Assembly (NCBI RefSeq): GCF_040436345.1
Contig: NC_133227.1
Coordinates: 23,310,671 to 23,374,670, forward strand
Source: Pagrus major
Taxonomy: Eukaryota > Chordata > Actinopteri > Spariformes > Sparidae
DNA: 64,000 nt
Direction: 5' to 3'
Positions 47,384-58,179 of this stretch are shown piece after piece; position 1 is the first letter of the stretch; each line of letters starts with the position of its first letter. Made by a program: the position numbers and the translations under genes. The notes under the pieces were generated by a model, which searched no databases, was not told the DNA's origin, and saw only the letters and a program-made list of their open reading frames with translations.

Positions 47384-50378
47384 ATGAGCAGCCGAGGAGG
47401 TGGAAAACCCAGAGAGCAGGAGAAGGAGGAGGAGGAGAACTTCTACGACTGTGAGGAGACTCTGGAACCTTCAGACCGAAGAGGAGAGAGGGAGGGGAAG
47501 GAAGAGACCCGACAGGATGAAGGAGGGTCGGAGGACTTTCACACAGAAACGGACAGACTGACTGACCGAACAGACGTCTCAGATAGTGAGGAGGGAGTGC
47601 AGGAGGAGGCGTCTGGAGACAGGCTGCAGGGCGACAAGTTGCAGGAGGACGCACAGGGAGACAGGCTGCAGGGCGACAGGTTGCAGCAGGAAGCACTGGG
47701 TGACGAGCTCCAGGGCGACTGGCAGCAGGAGGAGGCACAGGGCAACTTGTTGGAGGACGATTCAGATTCAGAGCTGAAGGAGGAGAAAAGCCAGGAGGTC
47801 GAGTTCGATGACGACTACCTGAGGGAAGTGGAGAAGGATCTGACAGAGGAGGAAAAGGAGGTAACACCTTCATCTGTTCAGCTGTTAATCTGAATCCGTA
47901 GTGGGGAAATATCAGCAGCTGGTAAACTGGTGTTATAATCAGGGTCTGGTGATTGTTTCTATTTTCATATCATCCAATCATTAGTTATTCAATATCACTG
48001 ATAAATGATTCAATCACTAGCAGGCGGCCAGAGTAGGAGGAGGTGTGGTGAGTTCTGTCACAGCCAAAGAAAACCATAACAACTTGTGTTTGGGGATATT
48101 AGGGGGTATATTTGCTAAAATCACCTTAAATTTAACATATGTTAAAACCAACGGTCTTAATTCATTGATATACAATCCAATCCCCAATTGTAAATGTGTT
48201 CCTGTGTTTACCAGCTTTTTTCTAAATTTCCTTATGAACTATAACACAAAGTGATGCTCCTTACAAACAAAGACGATGTTGTTACAAACCAGAACGACGT
48301 CCTTACAAACCAGAACGAGGTCCTTACAAACCAGAACGAGGTCCTTACAAACCAGAACGAGGTCCTTACAAACCAGAACGAGGTCCTTAAAAACCAGAAC
48401 GAGGTCCTTACAAACCAGAACGAGGTCCTTACAAACCAGAACAAGGTCATTTACAAACCAAAACGACATTCATAGGAACCAGAACATTTGCAGTGACATC
48501 GTGCTCTCAGGCAGTCTTAATTTAAGGTGTAGAAAAAAGGCATTCAGGGTTCAGATGTGATGCTAGTTTTCTTCTTTTGTTTCAGAGTCGACGGCAGCAA
48601 AGTTTAACTCTGAAGGAAAAAGGCAACAGCCAGTTCAAAGCTGGAAGTGAGTGACATCATCATCACAGTATGTCCAGTATATAAACCTGCACAAACCGGT
48701 ATAAACCTGTGTCAACATATCTTTCTGCAGACTGGTCGGAGGCAGAGCTGAGCTACAAGGAGGCGTTGGTTTTATGTCCAGTTTGTTTCAGCAAAGAGAG
48801 AGCTGTGCTGTTCTCCAACAGAGCTGCTGCAAGACTGCACCTGGTAACAAACGGCTAACAGCATGCTAACACAGAGGCTAACACCATGCTAATACAGGGA
48901 TTAACAACACATGAACACTGACACTACCAACATGCTAACAGTAACAGTATGTGTCTCTCTCTGTCAGGATCTGAAGGATCAGGCAATATCAGACTGCACC
49001 AGAGGTGAGTAATGACATCATTTACTACCTGTACAGCACTGATTGATCCGTGTATTGATTGGTTGCCTTGTTTCACAGCAATAGAGCTAAATCCTGACTA
49101 CGTACGGGCGTTGCTGAGGAGGGCAGAGCTTTATGAGCAGACGGACAAGCTCGACGAGGCACTGGAAGACTTCAAGAAGGTTCTCGAACTAGACCCCAAC
49201 CAGGCCGGTGCAAGACAGGCCTGCATGGTGAGTTCACTGACTGCTGGGACGGACGAGAAGCAGACAGTTCTGCTAGTGTGTCTGCAGTGTTCACGACAAG
49301 CAACTCTTTTTGTGGCTGATATGATCATCAATCATATTTCTGTGGTAGACGCAGAAAGGAAGATAATAGAAATGAACGGAACCAGAGTTCAGAACACTTA
49401 GACACTTAGAGACAGATTACTTAAATTTGCGTTAAAATGGCCTCCTTCTCAGTCATAACTGAGTCACATCTGAACACACAGACATGAAACACATATTGAT
49501 CTCATTTACTGTGACTTACACTTCTCGGACGATATCTTTCTCTGTTGTAACATCAAGGATAAATGTCCATAAACCCACTTAGAAAAAATACAATTCAGAA
49601 CTTTGTTTATGTTATGAACTTTTTAAGTTTTCTTCAGTATCAAAGTAATCCAGTGACAGTTGTCTGTACATCCATGGATACACTGCAGAGAGGAACTACT
49701 AAAAGCTAATTCTGCACACTTTTAAAGGAGGCAAGTTGACAAAATGTAAACAAATATTGGCTTAAAACACCATAGGGATCAGGAAGTAGCTCACTGTCAA
49801 CTCACTGTCTCCATGGCAACAGTATACTTCCTGTTTACATCCCCCAAATAAAAGACAGACAAAGAACAGTTTACAAAATAACTTATCATTGATATGAACT
49901 CTCTCTCTTTCTGTCTCTCTCTCTACCTGTCTGTCTCTCAGAGGTTACCTCAGCAGATTCATGAAAGAAATGAGAAGTTGAAGGAGGAAATGATGAGTAC
50001 GTACTGCGCCTGAACACACCACCTTAAAGAAACAGTACAGTTTACTAATGTTTCAGCTCATCAACTAACCAATAATCAATCAATATAACAAATCAGTCAT
50101 ATTTATAGATGAGATCAGATTTGTTCCAGTATTTTCACAATAGAAGGCACAATTATCAAAGATCATTTCAGATTTAAGTAAAATATGTTATTAATGATCT
50201 GAATCAATTCTTGCTGTGACCTTTGACCCCCTCTTCTTCAGGTAAACTGAAGGACCTGGGGAACTTGGTCCTGAGACCTTTCGGACTTTCAACCAACAAC
50301 TTCCAGGTGAACCAGGACGCCAACACCGGCTCCTACTCCATCAACTTTGTCCAGAGCCCAAACAACAACAACAGATGA
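47384..50378 (+). CDS. ttc1: Tetratricopeptide repeat protein 1, complete, 7 coding exons
   Basis: TPR adaptor and co-chaperone, known from family work to bind Hsp70/Hsp90 tails and Ras/G-protein partners. Exons: 47384-47860, 48586-48646, 48731-48843, 48968-49004, 49079-49227, 49942-49996, 50242-50378, in phase, 342 aa (human 292). After an acidic N-terminus come three TPRs: [12 protein letters not shown], then [20 protein letters not shown], then [20 protein letters not shown]. The conserved C-terminus contains [16 protein letters not shown] and [14 protein letters not shown]. The extra length is an N-terminal run of [14 protein letters not shown] repeats (about residues 77-125). The start follows an acceptor at 47374; a noncoding first exon probably ends at 46603 (CAG|GTACGA). 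AATAAA lies at 50477-50482. Confidence 0.95.
47612..47757 (+). repeat. Coding repeat in the ttc1 N-terminus
   Basis: GGAGACAGGCTGCAGGGCGA and variants recur in frame, encoding [15 protein letters not shown] and GDWQQ separated by EDAQ, QEAL and EEAQ. It accounts for most of the length beyond human TTC1. Confidence 0.85.
48257..48470 (+). repeat. 21-bp minisatellite in ttc1 intron 2
   Basis: The unit AACGAGGTCCTTACAAACCA plus G is repeated about ten times with few changes. Because 21 is divisible by three, several frames stay open on both strands (LTNQNEV on +). No splice or start context makes it a gene. Confidence 0.95.
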
Positions 50379-51712
50379 CATCACAGCCAGCACAGTGATG
50401 ACATCACAGCCAGTACATTGATGACGTCACAGCCTGTACAGTAACATGTCGATTAATCTGTGTGTGTTCAGAGGAAAATAAAAGCTGATTGTCTCATGCT
50501 TCTGTTGTTTGTGAAGCTTTTTGCGGGTTAACTGCTGTTTTCTGGTACCCATGGCAACCTGGATCACCGAACTCCTCTCTACACCTGCAGCAGGTGTTAC
50601 AGGCCGGATCAACATACTCTGCAGATCATTTTAAAGTGTATAAAACTTACGTCATTTCTATAATGAATAAACTGAGAATCAGAAGAATATTCAAATTTTA
50701 CAACAAAAAAGTTCTGACAGAAACAAAATATCTTGTTTTAAGTTTGTCTTCATGAACCTACAAAGCAGTCTTATTCAGACGATAAAACAGTTTGTTTTAG
50801 AGTGAAGTCTGGTGTTTGCTGCCAGCAGCTGGTCCCACTGTACAATCATCTGCATCTAAATAACTAATTGCTAATTATTGTTTATTATCTGGTTTAACAG
50901 AACACTGTTATCAACTTCATTTAAATTATGCAGTGTCAGAGTAAAAACAAGATGAAACAGGTTTCCTGTTGTAAAATTTGATGAAAAAATGTATTTTATA
51001 AAAAAATAAATCTTATTTATTTATGACCTCCTTTTAGTACTTTTATTATTAATTATTGTTTGACTTACATAACCTTTGAGCATAAGTTGTACAGATTTCA
51101 GGGATATAAAGCATTTAAAGATACTCCAGGAAATGACTTCAGCCAGCAGAAATACCAATGAAGGCACTGGTGAATCATTTCAATTGCAGAGTTCAAAGGT
51201 TAATATTTTTATTTTAAATGATGCAAAAAATAATGTTAATGTATGATTAAAAAGATATTTGTCACTCAGCTTTAGATTACTGAAGACATAACCGAAAACC
51301 CTCCAACCAAACATTTATTTTTCACTATTTAAAAAGCAATCAACATTTTATAGCTTATATTCATTAAGTTTTTTAACTTTACTACATGGTGGTCTGCTGA
51401 CACTCTACTGAATTTAGTGAGAGTTTAGTTTGATTTATTTTTACCTTGTTCTTTGCATTCAATTGTCAAATTTGGTCTATAAAAATCAGTCAGCCTTTAA
51501 AATAACAAACATGTAAATTCTTCTTCATGTGTTTTAATTGAAGTCAAACGTACAGTGAACAGACTGAAGGTTCAACATTTTAATATGAACAACTAGCAAA
51601 CACAGTTACTGACATAAATACATGTGTGTTTTTGATAATAGATGACTGGTGAGTGTATCAATGCATTACTAATCGTGTGTGTATGAATGTGTTATTGATC
51701 ATAGACGATTGA
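50379..51712. other. ttc1-pfdn1 convergent spacer
   Basis: It holds the ttc1 3' UTR to about 50500 and the pfdn1 3' UTR on the other strand. It is AT-rich and no further gene is seen. GATGACATCACAGCCAGTAC-type repeats follow the ttc1 stop (50378-50435). Confidence 0.5.
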
Positions 51713-52920
51713 TCACTGAGTTCTCCTGGACATCAGCATCTCTCTGATGTTGTCTTCTGCTTCTTTCACGCTGCGTTCAAGGTACACCTTCTTCTGCTGT
51801 AAAAAAAAATAAAAATCACACAACAGTCAGACCACTGACACACCTGAACACACACTGCAGGTAAAACATGTCTCAGTTTGTATTTTATTGTGTATTTCAG
51901 TGTGTATTTGTACCTCGAGTTCTTTGATTTTCTCGTCAGCTGTTTTCTGTTTGTCCATCAGCTGATTGTTGATGTCCTCCTTTGACTGAAGAATAAACCT
52001 GAAACACACACAAACACACAAGATCACAATGAGTGATGATGACACACCTCTATGTAGTTGTCAAACATCCTGGTTGTCATGGAGACTCACATGCGTCCGA
52101 CTCCCTCATACAGTCGCGTGTTGTCTGGCAGCGTTGTGATCTCAGCGTGAGTTAACTTGGTGTGTTTCTGAACCCGAGTCAGCTGATCAATCTGCAGGTC
52201 AGCCAGCTTCACCTTCTGCTGCGTGTCGATCATCTTCACCTGCAGCTCCGAAAAGGCCTATAAGAGAGAGGTATCACTCTGATTAAAAACATCTTAAACA
52301 TCCTTCACCTGCAGCTTCAAGAAGGCCTACAGGAGAGACGTATCACTCTGAACAAAAAACCCTCAACGTCAATCTGAATAGGACGTTTAAACTCTTCATT
52401 GTAAGTCAACATGTCTCCATGTATTGTCCCCATCAGAAGAGGCGTTCAGGAATAGTCGGCTTCCTCTGATTTCGCTTATTTCGATCAGTATCACATCTGA
52501 GCTGATTTCTGACATATTCACATTTACATCTACAAACTGTGAACTTCCGTTTGTGGTCAGTCAGACGATATAACACCTGTGTAACAATAACAAACATGAA
52601 CCTGCAAACAGGTGTGTCTTCTTCTCTTCAGTTCAATTTGAACATCATGTTTAATATTTCTAAACATTCCCAATTTAATTACTTGAGCCGTGTGTGTGTT
52701 TGTGTGTGTGTGCAGCGTGGGTTATCACTGTTAGCTTATCATGCTAACCGTTAGCTCCGGTATAGCTGCAGTGCTCCTACCGACGATTATTAAACAGCTG
52801 TTAGTTTATCTTCGCAGCTCTTCCTTAAACACAGAAAGCACATGACAGACGGATGAGATCGGTTTAGACATTAAAACACTCTGTTACCTTCTTCAGCTCC
52901 AGGTCTATGGGCGCGGCCAT
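51713..52920 (-). CDS. pfdn1: Prefoldin subunit 1, complete, 4 exons
   Basis: Beta-type subunit of the hexameric prefoldin co-chaperone, which delivers unfolded actin and tubulin to the CCT chaperonin. Exons on the minus strand in order: 52918-52920 down to 52888, then 52257-52091, 51998-51914, 51796-51713. Together they encode 122 aa, exactly the human length. The protein starts MAAPIDLELKKAFSELQ, continues through QQKVKLADLQIDQL and YEGVGRMFILQSKEDI, and ends EAEDNIREMLMSRRTQ. That gives an N-terminal helix, a beta-hairpin pair and a C-terminal helix, the prefoldin coiled-coil plan. It is divergent from dck, with starts about 1.04 kb apart. A partial copy of the exon 2 boundary lies in intron 1 (about 52295-52345). 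Confidence 0.96.
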
Positions 52921-52950
52921 CTTCACTAATGAACCAGATCAGCACGCACT

Positions 52951-52961
52951 GCGCATGTGCG
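52951..52961. promoter_or_regulatory. NRF1-like site at the pfdn1 5' end
   Basis: GCGCATGTGCG lies 31 bp upstream of the pfdn1 start codon and is one change from the palindromic NRF1 consensus, typical of housekeeping promoters. Confidence 0.35.
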
Positions 52962-52967
52962 AAGACC

Positions 52968-52970
<3 letters not shown>

Positions 52971-52999
<29 letters not shown>

Positions 53000-53025
53000 C
53001 TTCTTCTTCTTCTTCTTCTTCTTCG
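52971..53025. repeat. (TTC)n microsatellite just upstream of pfdn1
   Basis: About 18 TTC units within 60 bp of the NRF1-like site. Confidence 0.95.
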
Positions 53026-53147
53026 AAACCATTCAATTGTACACAACCACACACTGTTCAAAGTATGTAGAGATATTTTTTGACGATAATAACAAAGTAA
53101 ATAAACAACTATTTGATTTAGGACGGTTTGCAGTCACTTCGGGACAG

Positions 53148-53261
53148 TTAAAGGATAATTTCCCATCCCTCATTTATTACTCCCATACCGATGAAAAGTC
53201 GGGTGAAGTTTTGTAGTCCACAAAACATTTCTGGAGCTTCACAACAGCATTGTTTTAAAAC

Positions 53262-53311
<50 letters not shown>

Positions 53312-53542
53312 CCACACAAAAAAAACCTAAACACAGCTCATCGGGTGTAATCCAAGTCTCCCGAAGCCCAGATAAACCAAATTGATGTGAAAAGTAATTG
53401 TTTACAGCCTTGTTAATGCGTAAATCTGTGAAAATCTGAAGCTCCACAAATGTTTTGTGGACTTCAAAACTCAACTTTCCACCATAATGGGGTTGAATAG
53501 ATAATTTCGTAATTTTCATTTTTGGGTGAACTTATCCTTTAA
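53148..53542. mobile_element. MITE-like element between pfdn1 and dck
   Basis: Perfect 11-bp terminal inverted repeats: TTAAAGGATAA at 53148-53158 and TTATCCTTTAA at 53532-53542. The interior has ATGAAAAGTCGGGTGAAGTT and CACAAAACATTTCTGGAGCT, shared with the copy at 35573, and an inverted partner near 53445-53490. An (AAT)n run (53263-53308) sits inside. Confidence 0.75.
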
Positions 53543-53779
53543 AGTTGTGATGGTGGATAAAGTTCTGATCAATTATGAAACTCAATTTTCTTTGAAACAG
53601 TTTTTCATTCATTATGATTGGATGGTTATCTAGATGTGGACAATGTGTAAAGCTTTGTGTCATGATATTTCGGTGGAGCTACATCTGGAAACGGGAGCAG
53701 AGTGAGACATCTGTATTTTAGCTCTGGAAAAGGGTGCGGAGTGAGACATTTTCGTCATGAACTATCTGTGCTCCCTTTT

Positions 53780-53820
53780 AGTCCCGCCCCCGGAAGCTGA
53801 CATTCATCCGCGCGCGGGAT
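53780..53820 (+). promoter_or_regulatory. dck core promoter elements
   Basis: A GC box GTCCCGCCCC (53781-53790) overlaps an ETS-type CCGGAAG (53790-53796), followed by an E2F-like GCGCGGGA (53812-53819). There is no TATA box. The combination suits a growth-linked nucleotide-salvage gene. Confidence 0.45.
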
Positions 53821-53957
53821 TCAATTTAAGAAGCAGCTGGCGGGCAGTAGAGTCAGTCTGCGCGAGAGGAGAGAGTACAAACAAACGAACAACAACAACA
53901 CAACCTGTGTCTACCTCCCTGTCAGGATAAACAACCTTGAAGAGATTGTTTTTAAAC

Positions 53958-56900
53958 ATGGCAACTCCACCGAAGAGGCCGTTCCGTGTGTCCGGCAGCC
54001 CGCAGCTCGACGACAGCTTCTCCCGCAGGCACAAGAAGATCTCCATCGAGGGAAACATCGGTGAGTTCTGACCCCGACGCGCACTGATCACCGCTGAGTT
54101 TAGTACCAGCACTGTGTTTTTGGTGATCTCTTGTTTAAAACTGTTAAAAACTCTCCGTCCTGCTGCTGACATCAGTTTACTGACGGCTGGGAGGAACATG
54201 GAGGATTGTAGTTTTTAACTTGAGTTAAAAGTCCATCCCGCCTCGACGGAGCTGATTGGCGCCAAATTGAACCGGTCAGATAAACAAAACAAGTCACAAA
54301 ATGTTTTCTTGGCAATAATCGATCATCTGTGACGCTTTCACTTCTGGTCAGGGTGTTTTTTTTTTTTAATCAATGAATGAATACATTGATGTGCACAAAC
54401 TCTAGTGAATGAAAAAGTCCAACATTGTTACTCAAGTAAAAGTAGAGAAGTAATATCAGCTAAATATTGCGTCACTCAGAAGTAAAAGTACTCATACAGT
54501 AGACTGTAAGATGTGTATGACTACATAATGTTGTATTTTGGGATTTTAACTGGATGGTGCATTGACGTGTCCAGCACTTAAATGTAGTACTTGATGTACT
54601 AGAAGGTACAGCATGTACTGTACTGACAATGGCGGAATGTAACTTAGGACATTTACTCAAGTACTGTACTCGATTACAATTTTGAGGTACTTGTATTTAA
54701 CTTCAGTATTTTCACTTCCTCTTCCATTCCCCTACATTTTGGGGAAAATGTTCTACGTTTGCTCCACTTCATGTATTTTATTACTTGGGTTATTAGTTAC
54801 TTTCCAGATTACATGCTGCTCAGAGCCAAAGTAACACATTTCTAAATTAATTTAATGCATTTTATATATTATATGTTTTGTATACTTGTTTTTTTTTTAT
54901 GCTTACATACATTTATTGGCAGAAAATGACTTGTGATACTTAAGTACAGATGATATCATACTTTAAGACACTTCCTTAAGTATTATTGATATGGAAAACT
55001 TTTACCAAAGTAATATTTTAACACTATATCTTTAACTCAAGTTTGACTTTTGGATACTTATTTACAAAACAGTGTACTGGTTTAATCTGTAACAATACTT
55101 AATATTTTATCATATGAGTGTATTTTTACGCTGTAGCCCAGAAGCAGGTGATAGTTAACATGCTCTGGTACAAGCACCATAAAACTGTATTTATGTACTG
55201 AGTGTTTGTCTCTCAGCTGCCGGGAAGTCCACCTTCGTGCGTCTCCTTGAGGGGGCGTCAGAGGAGTGGGAGGTGATTCCTGAACCCATCGGGAAATGGT
55301 GCAACATCCAGAACGACAGCGATGACGTTTACCAGGTGAATATGCAGCCCCAGAACACAACTATAGCTGCAATGAATCTATTTTTGATAAAGCAATTGAA
55401 GGAAAAAAGGCAAATATTCTCTTGACTATGAAGATTTTCTGGTTTATTTACCCCTTTATGACTGTAAAGTGATTATCATTCGGTTGTGGAGAGAAAAAGA
55501 CATTTGAGGACGTCATCTTGGGCTTTGGGAAACACTGATTGACATTTTTTTCACCATTTTCTGACATTTTATAGACAATCAATCAGCACAAAAATCATTA
55601 CCAATCGCAGCCCAAAAACAACAGTTTACTATGACATCATTATATTAAGAGTTTTATAAAAAAGTTCCTCTCCTTCCAGTTTAAAAGCTTTATTTATACG
55701 TCTTCATTCATATACTTGCTTCTTCCACGACTGACGAACACACAGATGGCAGCCGGCTACCATCAGGACAAAATTGGGGTTCAGTGTCTTGCCCAGGGAC
55801 ATTTCATATTACAACTACAAAGATATCACATGTGCACCTTTCTGTCTGCAGGAGTTGAGTTCCTCTCAGAAGAGTGGCGGAAACCTGCTGCAGATGTTGT
55901 ATGATAAACCGAGCCGCTGGTCCTACACCTTCCAGGTAACTACACCTGACTTTGCACATTCAAATGGTGCTGGTGAGCAATAGGAGGAGCTGTTTCACAA
56001 ACACTAACCTTCCACCCGTCTGTCTTTATCCTTCTGTCTGTCAGAGTTACGCCTGTCTCAGCAGAGTTCGCTCTCAACTTCAGTCTCCGTCGGTCAAACT
56101 TCAGCAGGCTGAAAGTCCTGTTCAGTTCTACGAACGCTCTGTCTACTCAGACAGGTAACTACACACAGACACACACACACCTGAGACTGGGTTAGGGTAC
56201 CTAAGTTAACCTTGTGTATTGTGTGTACAGGTACGTGTTTGCATCCAACCTGTTTGAGTGTGGTAACCTGACAGAAACAGAGTGGAGTGTTTATCAGGAC
56301 TGGCACACCTGGTTACTGAACCAGTTTGAACATGACCTCGCCCTCGACGCCATCATCTACCTGAGAGCTCAGCCACAGGTACTGTTGTTTCTGGGCTTTT
56401 CTTCCTCAAAGATGTCAGCGTGTAGTTTGATGATAAAAGAATCTGCGGAGGCGAGGCTGGGTGAGAATAGATAAAGCCGCACCCGGTGTTCCCAATATCT
56501 GACAAAGCTCTGCCTCAAGCTTTGCCCTCTGCTCTACCAGAAATCCTCTCCGATCTAGGAAATCTACAACTACCCACCTAACCTTCTCTGTCTGCGCGGG
56601 CCTTTTTAAAGCACTTTCGTCCACACCTACCTACTTCTTCTAATTGGTCACTTTGGTAGATTTAGGGTTTCTCTATCCAGTAGGCAAAAGAGGAGTTGAC
56701 CGGTCTCCTATGGAATGTCACCTCCTCTTTAGATTACCTACTCTGCTGATGTCCTTCTTTGGGACATGTGCCCTAAAACTGACCTGACTGTCTCTCTGTC
56801 CTTTTGGGGAAATGTATATTTGAGCCGGCTCCTGATCATTTGGCATAACAGTTAAACTGTATTATCTTGTCCTCCAACTGCCCTCCAAAACACACAGAAC

Positions 56901-58179
56901 TGACTAATTACTCTAATGTCACCTAACAGATGTCCTCCCCATCTGACACCTTCCTTAACCCCCACAACCAAAAGTACCAGGTGGAAATCAAATCATAGCT
57001 CAGAATGTGTAGTGACACAGACACCTCAGTACTACTACTACTAGTACTATTACTACTGCTATAGTTACCACTACTAGTGCTACCTCTACTTCTTTTACTA
57101 CCACTGCTACTACTACTGCTGCTGCCGCTGCTACTACTATTACTACTACTGCAACTTCTAGTACTACTACTATTAATGCAGCTACTGCTATTTTTTTACT
57201 ACTACTGCTATTACTACTATTAATACTCTTTCTACTACTACTCTTGCTGCTGCTACTTATTACCACTTCTATTACTACTACTACTACTACTACTACTGCT
57301 ACTCTTACTACTACTCCTACTGCTAATGATACTACTACTCCTACTGCTAATGATACTACTACTACTCTTGTAGGGCTTTAACGGTTCTTGTATTCATGCC
57401 AAACCATCACAGTTAGAGGTAGATTGCTGCTGCTACCTCGTTACTACATGCTACTACAGTGTTAACACCTGTTATATGTCAGTGTTTCCCGTACATACGA
57501 ATAGCAGCTGTATGTTGTAGCGCTGCCTTCAGGCTCACACTATTTCTCTGTAAATTTCAGCGGTGTATGCAGCGGTTGCTCCACCGGGGCAGGGAGGAGG
57601 AGCAGGGGATTCCTCTGGAGTATCTTGAACAGCTTCACTTCAAACATGAATCCTGGCTCTTCCACAGGAACCTCAGGTAAGCAACACTACCGAGCATGCT
57701 CACAACACAGCACAGGGACGCCACTCAAAGGCTCGCTCCATTTACAATTTTTACCCCTCCCCCTCTTTTTCAAGTGCCCTCTTGCCCCTCAGAACAGAGT
57801 TACGAGAGGTATTGGTTGAAATCTCTCCCAAATAAAGGGGACAGCCTTTAAAGTCCCTCGTATGTCATCAGTTCTTGCCGAAGGGGTTTACTGCAATGAA
57901 CGCAACAATGTTAATAACTGTATAAATAATTTGTGTTTGTGTGTTCAGGTTGGACTTTGAGTACTTGAATGACCTTCCTGTTCTCATTCTGGACGTTGAC
58001 GACAACTTCAAGAATGATCGGATCAAACAGGAAGCCATCATTGACAAGGTTCTATTTTACTTCACTTGTCTCTACTTTGTTCTGTTCTTTTTCACTTCCG
58101 AGGATCTCTTTTCTGCAATTTTATCTGACCTGGAGTCTGTTTTCTCCTGCAGGTCAGAGAGTTTCTCACCACGCTATAG
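53958..58179 (+). CDS. dck: Deoxycytidine kinase, complete, 8 exons
   Basis: Phosphorylates deoxycytidine, and in the family also dA and dG, as the first step of nucleoside salvage. Exons: 53958-54060, 55217-55335, 55852-55935, 56045-56154, 56231-56378, 57561-57676, 57949-58048, 58153-58179, in phase, 268 aa (human 260). Seen: N-terminus [12 protein letters not shown]-loop GNIAAGKST (32-40), YACLSRVR with the substrate-pocket arginine, [15 protein letters not shown] with the catalytic Glu-Arg-Ser, lid [18 protein letters not shown], and C-terminus VREFLTTL. The last exon holds only eight codons and the stop, matching the human end VKEFLSTL. dck is preferred over TK2 and dGK because there is no transit peptide and the N-terminus is dCK-like. 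AATAAA lies at 58648-58653. Confidence 0.96.
54400..55080. repeat. Teleost dispersed repeats in dck intron 1
   Basis: TTACTCAAGTAAAAGTAGAG (about 54430) and ACATTTACTCAAGTACTGTA (about 54650) are two parts of the TACTTTTACTCC family, in opposite orientations. They fill most of the intron. Confidence 0.55.
55735..55830. mobile_element. SINE-like fragment in dck intron 2
   Basis: GGGGTTCAGTGTCTTGCCCA followed by GGGACATTTC is a common fish retroposon segment, recognised from memory. It is too short to classify. Confidence 0.4.
57028..57372. repeat. Degenerate (TAC)n tract in dck intron 5
   Basis: TACTACTAC with GCT, TAT and CCT interruptions over about 340 bp. The minus-strand frame rich in Ser and Val is an artefact. 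Confidence 0.9.

Noticed and set aside
48257-48470. CRISPR-like look of the regular 21-bp repeat
   Set aside because: Pure head-to-tail repeats without unique spacers in a vertebrate intron; this is a minisatellite.
57000-57266. Minus-strand Ser/Val/Ala-rich frame
   Set aside because: Degenerate (TAC)n tract read in reverse; no splice or start support.
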